NCBI GenBank assembly: GCA_003244105.1
Contig: QHBK01000013.1
Span: forward strand, 1 to 64,000
Reading direction: 5' to 3'
Source: Candidatus Eremiobacter antarcticus
Lineage (GTDB): Bacteria; Vulcanimicrobiota; Vulcanimicrobiia; Eremiobacterales; Eremiobacteraceae
Length of the DNA: 64,000 bases
Shown here: positions 7,754 through 14,941 of the stretch, one piece after another
How the letters are laid out: each line of letters opens with the position of its first letter
How positions within the stretch are numbered: position 1 is the stretch's first letter
Program-made: the position numbers and the translations under genes
The notes under the pieces: generated by a model
Database searches by the model: none
The model's input: the letters and a program-made list of their open reading frames with translations, nothing else
Told to the model about the DNA's origin: nothing

Positions 7754-8596
7754 ATGCCAAATGCCCCGCGTGCGGCTTCCGTACTTATCTCAAGCGACAT
7801 GGAAGGGTGCGCAACTCTCGTGCACTGGGATGAAGTGCGCCCCGGCAGTGCGCCTGAGTACGTGCGCGCCCGCCGCATCCTGACCGACGAGGTCAACGCG
7901 GCCGCCGCAGGCGCGTTCGCAGCCGGCGCAAACCGCGTCGTGGTGAACGATTCCCACTCCACGATGCGCAATATCGACCTTGAGCGGGCAGACCCGCGCG
8001 TCGAGGTGATCAGCGGTCACTTCAAGCCCCACTACATGCTGCAGGGAATCGCGCAAGGCTTTGCAGCCGCATACTTCATCGGCTATCATGGTGGCATCGG
8101 CAGCCAAGACGCCGTCATGGGGCACACCTACAGCCCCCACGCGATCTTCGAGTGCCGTCTCAACGGTGAGGTCGCAAGCGAATTGACGCTGAACGCGGCG
8201 CTTGCCGGCCACTTCGCGGTTCCGGTCGTGCTGGTCTCGGGGGATGCGACGACCGTCGCAGAATCCAAGCGCAACCTTCCGTGGGCTCAGACGGTAGAGA
8301 CCAAGAGAAGTCTGAGCTACTACTCGGCGGACTGTGCATCGCCGCAACGCGTCAGCGAAGCGGTGCGCGCTGCGGCAGCAACGGCCCTTGAACGCATAGG
8401 GGAAGCGAAGCTGTTCTCCGCGAGCGTCCCGGTGAGGCTTGAGATCGATACTTTAAAGACCTACCACTCCGACGCCATCGCCTGGATGCCTGGTTTTTCT
8501 CGCCCCGGGCCGCGTACGGTATCCTTCACCGGCACGGACATGTTGCAGGCATACCGCGCCCTCATGGCCGCGATCTACGTCGCGACGGCGGCCTAG
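7754..8596 (+). CDS. M55 family D-aminopeptidase (DppA-like)
   Basis: A zinc peptidase of family M55, related to Bacillus DppA, which removes D-amino acids from short peptides such as cell-wall fragments. Family markers are the N-terminal SSDMEG metal motif, NDSHSTMRN, the YFIGYHG segment and ECRLNGEV with the catalytic-site Glu. ATG 7754 begins just ahead of the first strand; an in-frame ATG at 7721 would add 11 residues. The next gene starts two bases after the stop, so they form an operon. With the NodB deacetylase two genes on, a cell-wall recycling or modification role is plausible but is inference. Confidence 0.88.
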   Translation: MPNAPRAASVLISSDMEGCATLVHWDEVRPGSAPEYVRARRILTDEVNAAAAGAFAAGANRVVVNDSHSTMRNIDLERADPRVEVISGHFKPHYMLQGIAQGFAAAYFIGYHGGIGSQDAVMGHTYSPHAIFECRLNGEVASELTLNAALAGHFAVPVVLVSGDATTVAESKRNLPWAQTVETKRSLSYYSADCASPQRVSEAVRAAAATALERIGEAKLFSASVPVRLEIDTLKTYHSDAIAWMPGFSRPGPRTVSFTGTDMLQAYRALMAAIYVATAA

Positions 8597-8598
8597 CC

Positions 8599-9300
8599 TT
8601 GAGCGAGAGCGGGCGCTCGTGGCTCGTCATCGCGACCTGCTTGGCGTTGGCCATCGCGGGTTATCTGTTCTTCCTCAAACCGTACATGCGAGATGCGTCG
8701 AAGATCGACGAGGTCTTGAATGCGCGCAGCACGTGGGAGGTGAGCATGCAGGCCTACCTGCTGCACGGACCGATCGCGTCTGAGACGTACCGCATCAGCA
8801 ACAACAACGGTGCAGTGAAGTTCTTCTTCTCCGCTACGGATCGAGACGGAACGCTGACCAAGCAGTTCGACGTGCCGCTCAGCGGGCCGAGTGGCACCTT
8901 CTTGTTCGAGCAGCTGCGCGCGGACGGCATCTGGGAACTTGATGACAAGGCGATGTTGCCGGAACCGCGCGAAGAGTATGTCGTCGAGGTCGCTCAGACG
9001 CTCGGCAACGAAGGGGGAAGCCGTGCGTTCGGCTTCTCCGACCCGCATTATTGGGCCACCACCAAGTCGGAAGAATTCCAGCTGCGCATGCCGGCCAAAT
9101 CGATGAAGAAGCTCAACGTCTCCAGAGTGGGATCGTCGGGGCGTACGCTGCGAGACCCGCGCTACCTCAAGGTTGTCAGCGAGATCAAAGGGTTTGGTCC
9201 GCAAAGCGTTTTGCAAGCCGAAGAGCTGATCCGCTCGGAGCTTTCAGCGCCTCGCAAACGCCCGCCGGCAACGCCCAAGAGCAGCAGCGGCGGCGAGTGA
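8599..9300 (+). CDS. Membrane-anchored protein of unknown function
   Basis: A 233-residue protein starting at TTG 8599, immediately after the M55 stop. One N-terminal transmembrane segment (SWLVIATCLALAIAGYLFFLK) is followed by an extracytoplasmic domain with mixed strand and helix, and a Lys/Pro/Ser-rich tail (APRKRPPATPKSSSGGE). No family recognised. The stop overlaps the GTG start of the deacetylase gene (GTGA), so it belongs to the same operon. Confidence 0.75.
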   Translation: MSESGRSWLVIATCLALAIAGYLFFLKPYMRDASKIDEVLNARSTWEVSMQAYLLHGPIASETYRISNNNGAVKFFFSATDRDGTLTKQFDVPLSGPSGTFLFEQLRADGIWELDDKAMLPEPREEYVVEVAQTLGNEGGSRAFGFSDPHYWATTKSEEFQLRMPAKSMKKLNVSRVGSSGRTLRDPRYLKVVSEIKGFGPQSVLQAEELIRSELSAPRKRPPATPKSSSGGE

Positions 9301-10106
9301 GCCGTCGGGCCTTCGCATCACCAGCGGACCGCGAGGAGCTGCGCAAGAAGCGGCTGCGCTTGGCGGTCATCGCGGTCATCGGAGCCGCCGTCATCTTCAC
9401 CGCGTTGTGGTACACGCTGGAGAACCCGTTCAGCCAGACGTTCGGCACGACGGTGACCCAAGTCCCATTGCAGCAAAAGGTGGTTGCGTTGACGTTCGAC
9501 GACGGCCCCAACCCGCCGTACACGGATCGCATCGTCGAGTACTTGCACAGCCAGCACGTCGTCGCAACCTTCTTCGTCGTAGGGATGGCCGTCGCTGCGC
9601 ACCCGGACATCGTCCGCAAAGAAGTGGCGTATGACGACGCGCTCGGCAATCATACGTGGGATCACGCCCATCTCGTTTTGGAGCGCTCGGCGCACATAGA
9701 ACGTGAGATCGCGCAGACCGACGCGATCATCTTCCGCACCACCGGGGTGCATTCGCGGATCTTTCGCCCGCCGTTCGGAGCTCGCGACTTCGCAGTGTTG
9801 AAGGTCGCGCATCGCATGGGCTACACCGTCGTCATGTGGTCGGTGCCCTTGCCTGGCGACTGGAAACATCCCGCTCCAGCCTTGATCAGCCGGCGCGTGC
9901 TCAAGTATGTGAGCGACGGATCCATCATCGTCTTGCACGACGGCAACCGGGGCCGCGGCGGAAACCGCGAGAGCACCGTGGCGGCCACGCAGCTCATCGT
10001 CACCGCCTTGAAGCACGACGGCTATCGCTTCGTCACGGTGCCCGAACTGTTGGCGATGGGTTACGGAAAGGGCAAGAGGCAGCCGCTTGGGGAGCCGTAT
10101 GAATAG
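9297..10106 (+). CDS. Polysaccharide deacetylase (NodB/CE4 family), membrane anchored
   Basis: A metal-dependent deacetylase acting on N-acetylated glycans such as peptidoglycan. The NodB domain is complete: motif 1 TFDDGPNPP with the catalytic and metal Asp pair, motif 2 GNHTWDH with the two metal His, motif 3 FRPPFGARD, and a late IIVLHDGN. One transmembrane helix (LAVIAVIGAAVIFTALWYTL) anchors it with the domain outside. I chose GTG 9297, which overlaps the upstream stop. The same frame stays open upstream to 9051, but there it runs under the previous gene. Length is 269 residues. Confidence 0.9.
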   Translation: MSRRAFASPADREELRKKRLRLAVIAVIGAAVIFTALWYTLENPFSQTFGTTVTQVPLQQKVVALTFDDGPNPPYTDRIVEYLHSQHVVATFFVVGMAVAAHPDIVRKEVAYDDALGNHTWDHAHLVLERSAHIEREIAQTDAIIFRTTGVHSRIFRPPFGARDFAVLKVAHRMGYTVVMWSVPLPGDWKHPAPALISRRVLKYVSDGSIIVLHDGNRGRGGNRESTVAATQLIVTALKHDGYRFVTVPELLAMGYGKGKRQPLGEPYE

Positions 10107-10146
10107 CGTTGAACCGCGGGCGATGGGTTTCGAGGCGAAAGAACCG

Positions 10147-11133
10147 CTAGGCGCCGGCCGGCGCGAGCGCGCGTTCATCCTCCTGCGGGATTGCCGGCTC
10201 TTCGATGCGATCGCATAGCTGCCGGAAATTGCAGCTGCGGCACAAGACCCGGTTCTCGGTCATCGGAAAGCGCGCGATGTCCCCGGCCTCGTTGGCAACC
10301 GCATCGGTGAGCCTGCTCGAGACATCCGCGACGTAGGTCGCGATCTCTCGGCGCGCCTCTTCCATTCCTTCGGCGATGTTCGCGATCGTCTCATGGCCGC
10401 CGGCCGTGACATACACCAGATGTGCGGTCATGCGCTCGAGGGGTTGACCAAATTTCTCCTGCACGAACAAGCCGTAGATGGCAAGCTGCGCCAGATCGGG
10501 CTTGAATGGCTTGCCGGTCTTCCAGTCGATGATGTGAAGACCGCCGCGCTCGTCCTCGACCACGAGGTCCGGCGAGGCGTACAAGACCAGACCGTTCAGG
10601 CTCACTCGTCCGTCCGCGACATCTTTTGGGTCGATGAAGCGCAGGCGCTCCTTGGGCACGGCGAACACGCGCCGTCCGAAGCCGCTGTGGGCCAGCCCCG
10701 TTGCGCACGTGCGCAGGGCGGCAATCGCTTCGGCCTGCATCTGCTCGCTCACGCCGCTCTGATAATAGTCCTCGAACAGGATGGCATACCGCTTGACGTC
10801 GGCATGGCGTTGCCAGTCCGCATTGCGAGATTCGCGCAAGCGCTTGAGGAGGCGGCGCTCCATGTCGTCTGCCAACTGACCGGCGGGAACCCCAGCCGCT
10901 CGCTCGCTGCGACGCCGCAGAATCTCACTCAGCTCTTCGTGAAAGGTCTCACCCACGAGCATCGCCAGGTTCTTCATCTGCTTGAGGCGGTAGGCGAGCG
11001 CAGCCTGATCGGGAGCATCCTCGCGCCAGCCGTTCCACGATCCGTAATACTGCCAGTACAACTGCCGCGGACAGCGATAGAACACGCGATGCCGGGACCA
11101 AGAAAAGGCGAATTCGTTCGTCAGATCAGGCAT
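10147..11133 (-). CDS. PD-(D/E)XK nuclease with Fe-S cysteines (RecB/Cas4-like)
   Basis: A stand-alone nuclease domain of the RecB/AddB-C/Cas4 type, 328 residues. The catalytic core is DLVVEDERGGLHIIDWKTGK (motifs D, then D-x-K). One Cys near the N terminus (FYRCPRQLYW) and three near the C terminus (VLCRSCNFRQLC) form the C...C-x2-C-x5-C pattern that holds a 4Fe-4S cluster in AddB and Cas4. No CRISPR repeats or helicase gene lie next to it, so it is not an evident Cas4. A DNA repair or recombination role is likely. Confidence 0.82.
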   Translation of the reverse strand: MPDLTNEFAFSWSRHRVFYRCPRQLYWQYYGSWNGWREDAPDQAALAYRLKQMKNLAMLVGETFHEELSEILRRRSERAAGVPAGQLADDMERRLLKRLRESRNADWQRHADVKRYAILFEDYYQSGVSEQMQAEAIAALRTCATGLAHSGFGRRVFAVPKERLRFIDPKDVADGRVSLNGLVLYASPDLVVEDERGGLHIIDWKTGKPFKPDLAQLAIYGLFVQEKFGQPLERMTAHLVYVTAGGHETIANIAEGMEEARREIATYVADVSSRLTDAVANEAGDIARFPMTENRVLCRSCNFRQLCDRIEEPAIPQEDERALAPAGA

Positions 11134-11164
11134 GGACGAGCGCCAAGAGGTCGATCACATCCTG

Positions 11165-11602
11165 TCAGCCGCGTCCAAAAAACGGCACAGCGATATCGGA
11201 GTTGCGAAAGAAGAAGTAACCGCAGTTCCCGGCTTGCGACAAGGCCGCCGTCACCGGGATCAGCAAGACGTCAGCCTGCAAGAGGTCCGCTGCTTCTGCG
11301 ACCGGCACGAAGCGCGCCTCGCGCACCGCGGCGTCGGCGGGCCGTGGCGCCGCGTCGTCCCGAGCCTGGACGTGGAAGGTGAAGTTGACCACGTGCAGAT
11401 CTGCCTGGTCGTCGAGCGATTCGCTGACATACGCGAGCTGCCCGACCCGCACGTGCAGCGACGTCTCTTCTAAGAACTCTCGTGCCACCGCCTCGGCGAT
11501 GGTCTCGTCGGGCTGCTGACGCCCGCCTGGCAAAGTCCACAGCGCCTGGGCTTCGCCCGGGTAATCCGACTGAACGAGCAACAGCGTGTCCGCCCTGCGC
11601 AA
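11165..11602 (-). CDS. NUDIX hydrolase
   Basis: A small (145-residue) hydrolase of nucleoside diphosphate derivatives. The Nudix box is intact: GG-x5-E-x7-REFLEET in GGRQQPDETIAEAVAREFLEE, just after LWTLPGG. The start is uncertain. TTG 11602 is the first start codon in the frame near the expected N terminus, but upstream codons (HLCTGIL) could also belong. Substrate cannot be deduced. It lies 31 bases upstream of the Fe-S nuclease gene and could be co-transcribed with it. Confidence 0.82.
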   Translation of the reverse strand: MRRADTLLLVQSDYPGEAQALWTLPGGRQQPDETIAEAVAREFLEETSLHVRVGQLAYVSESLDDQADLHVVNFTFHVQARDDAAPRPADAAVREARFVPVAEAADLLQADVLLIPVTAALSQAGNCGYFFFRNSDIAVPFFGRG

Positions 11603-11642
11603 GATCCCCGTGCACAGGTGGATGGTGGCTGCGAGCCCCGAT

Positions 11643-11888
11643 TTAGCCGTCCTTGTTCTCGCGGGCGGCGGAATCGCCCGGTTCCTGCGCCGGCGTCTTG
11701 GCGCCGCCCTCTCCCTCGTCTTCGCCCATGCCCGGCCGCTCTTCGTACCCGGGCGCTACATGACGGCTGCCCGGTGCTCGGGGCTTGGGCTCCCGGGAGC
11801 GCTCCGGCGTCGGTTTTTCGCGCTCCGCTTCCGTACGGTTGCGCTCGTCCTGCGGGTCTTGACTGCCTGAAGTGCGTTCCTGTTCCAT
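11643..11888 (-). CDS. Small, highly charged, disordered protein
   Basis: An 81-residue protein made almost only of Glu, Arg, Lys, Pro, Gly and Ser (DERNRTEAEREKPTPERSRE), with no hydrophobic core and no family I can name. It is accepted because AGGAGATGAG precedes the ATG, one of the strongest ribosome sites in the window. The opposite strand has an ORF of similar length (11586-11870), but its content is Arg/Leu-rich shadow. Such proteins are often desiccation or stress related; that is only a guess here. Confidence 0.55.
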   Translation of the reverse strand: MEQERTSGSQDPQDERNRTEAEREKPTPERSREPKPRAPGSRHVAPGYEERPGMGEDEGEGGAKTPAQEPGDSAARENKDG

Positions 11889-11936
11889 CTCATCTCCTCA
11901 TGGGATGCGGTGCCGGCAGATTGAACTGACCTTCGA

Positions 11937-12419
11937 TCAGCGGTGGAAGGCGCGCAGTGAGGGCTTGAGCACCATCAGCGCGACCGCCACCAGCGGCGTC
12001 ACCAAAGCGATGATGCCCGCGACGTTCCAACGCGCGGAAAGCCGTTCGTACTCATCCCAATCCAAAGCTCCCGCGGCGACGCCCTCGCGAGCGACCGAAA
12101 GCAACGACCGCTGAGTTCTTGAAATCGGTCCGAACGCTATCCCCGCGATGACGAACATGATGAGCGCCCACAGGATCCATCCCGTGCCGAGGACAGGCAT
12201 GTGGCCGATGGCAGCGGTTCCGAATCCCGCGATGAGCAGCAGGATGACGGCCGGCACGGTGAACCAGCGGTCGGCCTCGATAATGCCGGCCATCGTGTGT
12301 GCGATGATGCGCGCATCGCGCGTGCGGTCGGCCAGGGCCTTCCACAAAATCCCGACGGTGATGTTGCCGACGAACATGATGACCGCAAAGACGTGGATGA
12401 GCTTGAGAACGAGATACAT
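11937..12419 (-). CDS. DUF2269-like integral membrane protein
   Basis: About 160 residues with four hydrophobic segments (LIHVFAVIMFVGNITVGILW, VPAVILLLIAGFG, GWILWALIMFVIAGIAFG, IIALVTPLVAVALMVL). The order, with an early His (LKLIHVFAVIMFVGN), resembles the DUF2269 family. ATG 12419 is chosen because GAGG lies eight bases upstream. The start is eight bases beyond the stop of the upstream DUF885 gene, so the two form a transcription unit. Function is unknown. Confidence 0.78.
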   Translation of the reverse strand: MYLVLKLIHVFAVIMFVGNITVGILWKALADRTRDARIIAHTMAGIIEADRWFTVPAVILLLIAGFGTAAIGHMPVLGTGWILWALIMFVIAGIAFGPISRTQRSLLSVAREGVAAGALDWDEYERLSARWNVAGIIALVTPLVAVALMVLKPSLRAFHR

Positions 12420-12427
12420 GAGCCTCG

Positions 12428-14038
12428 TCAGCGCCAAAAAGTCGGCTCGATCAGCGCAACCGGTATCGTGCCGTATGACAGCAAGCGGTCGTGGAACGAG
12501 CGCAGGTCGAATGCATGGTTCAGGCGCGATTTCTCCCGCTCGCGCAATTGCATGATCTGATGCTTGCCGACCAGGTACGACATGGGCTGCGTCGGTGACT
12601 GCGTGTAGCGGCGCACTTCGCCGACGGCATTGGGCCGTTCCAGATGCGCCTCGTTGACCAGCATGTCCACCGCCTGCTCGAATGTCATGGCGCCGGTGCT
12701 CAATTTGACGTCGATGACCACGCGACAGGCGCGCCACATCTGGTCTTTCAACTGGAACAAGCGCACGCGGGCGTCGTCGGTGAGACCTTCGTCAAGCATG
12801 AGCTGCTCGCAATACAGCGCCCAGCCTTCGCAAAACACGGTGTTGGACAACACCTTTCGGACGGGCGACTCGACACCGTTGGAAAGCACGAGCTGCAGGT
12901 GGTGGCCCGGGTAGCCCTCGTGGACGTTGGTCAAGAGCATGCCGAAACGATTGTGACCGAGCATCTGCTCGCGACGCTCGGCTAGCGGAAGATCTTGGTT
13001 GACCGGCGTGACGTAGTACAGGCCTTCTTGGCGCGCGTCGAATGCGCCGGCCGGCATGTACGCCGCATACGGAATGGTCGGCCGCATGAACGTCGGCGTC
13101 TCGACGACTTGGAGAGATTCGCCCTTCGGTATCGACACGAGCCCGCGATCCACCACGAACTGGCGCGTATCGGCGACGCCGCGGCGGTAGTGCTCCATCA
13201 GCGAGTCTTCGGGCGGCAGCTCGCGGCTGAATGTCTCCACGAGTTGCGCCCAACTGCGGCCCGGCTCGATGCGTTCGGCGGTTTCGATCAGCTGCGCTTG
13301 CGTCTGCGCCATTGCCTGTTCGCCGAAGGCCAGCAACGCGGCGCAATCCATGTCCAACAGATGTTCGCGGCGCAGCTTGAAATCGAAGAGCTCCCGCCCG
13401 ATGGCGAACGGCATCCCGTTGCGGTGGGCGTGCTCCTCGCTTAAGAATGACCGGTACTCCTCACAGGCTGCGAGCGCCGCGTCGAGCGCCGAGCGCAAGC
13501 GCGGATGCTCGTCGCTGACGGCGCCCACCGTGTCGTGCAGAAATGCGGCCGCGCCTGCCGTCTCCTCAAGGGCGATGTCAGTCCAGATCTTGGGTGAGCG
13601 CTCGAGGTTGCGGCGCGCGGCAGCGAAGACGTCCGGCACTTGTTTGAGCCGCGACTCGAGCGCGGGCAAGCGATCGGCAAGCGGGGCGTAGTCGCGAGCG
13701 AGCAGCGAGTAGACGCCGGACATCGCGATGTTGGGATAGAGCGAGGGGTCGTGCTTGTGAGGCTCGAGCTCGTCTGTCTCACGCACCTGCACTTCAAAGC
13801 GCGAGCACAGCATATGCCAATCGATGCGCTCTTGCGGCGGGAGCTGTTCAGGCTCCCATCGCCGTAGATCGGCGGCATGCTTTTTGGCGGCGGTTTGCCT
13901 ATGGCTGAAGCCTTCCTCGGAAACGTCGGGCATGTCGGCATCGTACCGGTGCACGCCGGCCCAGGTGGCGGTGATGGGGTCGTCTTTGAGGATGTCATCG
14001 ACGACCGATTTGGCCTGTGTCGCAAAGTCACGTTCCAT
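12428..14038 (-). CDS. DUF885 family protein, probable metallopeptidase
   Basis: A 536-residue cytoplasmic DUF885 protein. The key C-terminal blocks are HEGYPGHHLQ, a metallopeptidase-like zinc motif (H-E-x3-H-H), and FCEGWALYCEQLM, whose Glu would complete the site as in gluzincin-like folds. The N-terminal two thirds is largely helical. ATG 14038 follows GAAGG; a TTG at 14053 is the alternative. No signal peptide is seen, although some relatives are exported. It diverges from the imuA promoter with about 90 bp between start codons. Confidence 0.82.
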   Translation of the reverse strand: MERDFATQAKSVVDDILKDDPITATWAGVHRYDADMPDVSEEGFSHRQTAAKKHAADLRRWEPEQLPPQERIDWHMLCSRFEVQVRETDELEPHKHDPSLYPNIAMSGVYSLLARDYAPLADRLPALESRLKQVPDVFAAARRNLERSPKIWTDIALEETAGAAAFLHDTVGAVSDEHPRLRSALDAALAACEEYRSFLSEEHAHRNGMPFAIGRELFDFKLRREHLLDMDCAALLAFGEQAMAQTQAQLIETAERIEPGRSWAQLVETFSRELPPEDSLMEHYRRGVADTRQFVVDRGLVSIPKGESLQVVETPTFMRPTIPYAAYMPAGAFDARQEGLYYVTPVNQDLPLAERREQMLGHNRFGMLLTNVHEGYPGHHLQLVLSNGVESPVRKVLSNTVFCEGWALYCEQLMLDEGLTDDARVRLFQLKDQMWRACRVVIDVKLSTGAMTFEQAVDMLVNEAHLERPNAVGEVRRYTQSPTQPMSYLVGKHQIMQLREREKSRLNHAFDLRSFHDRLLSYGTIPVALIEPTFWR

Positions 14039-14071
14039 GATGCGGGCCTTCAAAAAGTGAGCATCGGCCCC

Positions 14072-14100
14072 TTGTCATCGAACGTGTGTTCGATTATACT
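14072..14100 (+). promoter_or_regulatory. Promoter of the imuA-imuB-dnaE2 operon
   Basis: A near-consensus vegetative promoter: -35 TTGTCA (14072-14077), exactly 17 bases of spacer, and -10 TATACT (14095-14100). Transcription would start near 14107 and the message would carry AAAGG (about 14118-14122) just ahead of the ATGATG at 14130. Confidence 0.8.
14079..14092 (+). promoter_or_regulatory. LexA (SOS) operator in the imuA promoter spacer
   Basis: CGAACGTGTGTTCG is a full match to the Bacillus/actinobacterial LexA box CGAAC-RNRY-GTTCG and has perfect palindromic arms. It sits between the -35 and -10 elements, where bound LexA would block RNA polymerase. The operon should be derepressed after DNA damage. 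Confidence 0.87.
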
Positions 14101-14129
14101 GGCACTCCACTCCTCTCCAAAGGCCGGCC

Positions 14130-14936
14130 ATGATGACATCCGCCCAGCAGAAGTCTCGCTCGACGCTCCTTCGGGGTCTCCTGGAAAGCCGGTGGCATGG
14201 CCCTTGCGCGCATGGGCCCATCACATCGACCTCGGGTTGGCCGACCGGCATCCCGGCTCTGGATCACGCGCTTGCACCCGCGGGGTTTCCTCAGGGCCGT
14301 TTGATCGAGATTTTCGGAGAGCGCTCGTGCGGCAAGACCACGGTCGCATATGCCTTGTTGGCCACTTGCACCGCCGCAGAGCGCGTCTGCGCCTATGTGG
14401 ATCCGGAGCATGGCTTTTTCGCGCCAGCTGCGCGCCGCGCCGGCATTGCGCTCGAGCAGATCATCGTGGTGCGGCCGCGCGACCCGGCTGCCCTGCGCCG
14501 CTCGGCTGATGCGCTCGTGCGCAGCGGCGCGTGCGCGGTGGTGGTGCTCGACGGCCGCAGCGTCAGCGAGCTGCAGACGCATCACTGCGCCCGATTGATA
14601 GCACAAGCCGAAAAGACGGGCACGACGCTGGTCGCGCTTTCGCGCGGCGAAAATTCCGCGCTCGCCTCTTTTGCGACGCTGCGCTTATGGATGCGCGGCT
14701 TGTGCGCCCTCTGGCAACCAGGCGCCGACGGCGGCGACAGGCTGTCCGGTTATGGCATCGACGTGGAGATCGTCAAAGCGCGCAGCGCAGCGGCGGGCAA
14801 ATGCGTTTCGTTTGCTTCACCGCTGAGTGACGTCGCGGGCACGTGGCCGCTTGCGGATTCCAACGATGCGCCGTCCGCTGCCGTCAGCGCGGCGGCATCG
14901 AACGTCGTTTTGACTGCGGTCGCAGCCGGATCGTAA
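14130..14936 (+). CDS. imuA: ImuA, RecA-like mutagenesis accessory protein
   Basis: First gene of the SOS mutagenesis cassette. ImuA proteins are RecA/SulA-like ATPases that act with ImuB and DnaE2 in error-prone translesion synthesis. The 268-residue protein has a Walker A motif G63-ERSCGKTT, preceded by the typical GIPALDHAL segment, and a RecA-like Walker B strand (ACAVVVLDGRSVSE). A second in-frame ATG lies at 14133. imuB begins five bases after the stop. Transcription is from a LexA-controlled promoter directly upstream. Confidence 0.9.
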   Translation: MMTSAQQKSRSTLLRGLLESRWHGPCAHGPITSTSGWPTGIPALDHALAPAGFPQGRLIEIFGERSCGKTTVAYALLATCTAAERVCAYVDPEHGFFAPAARRAGIALEQIIVVRPRDPAALRRSADALVRSGACAVVVLDGRSVSELQTHHCARLIAQAEKTGTTLVALSRGENSALASFATLRLWMRGLCALWQPGADGGDRLSGYGIDVEIVKARSAAAGKCVSFASPLSDVAGTWPLADSNDAPSAAVSAAASNVVLTAVAAGS

Positions 14937-14941
14937 GCGCA

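Noticed and set aside
10147-11133. CRISPR-associated Cas4
   Set aside because: No CRISPR array, cas1 or cas2 is present anywhere in the window.
10393-11382. 329-residue ORF on the plus strand
   Set aside because: It is the antisense shadow of the Fe-S nuclease gene; composition is His/Arg/Ala-rich with no recognisable motif, while the minus strand has full catalytic motifs.
11586-11870. Plus-strand ORF opposite the small charged protein
   Set aside because: It has no ribosome site and reads as Arg/Leu-rich shadow, whereas the minus-strand gene has an excellent AGGAG signal.
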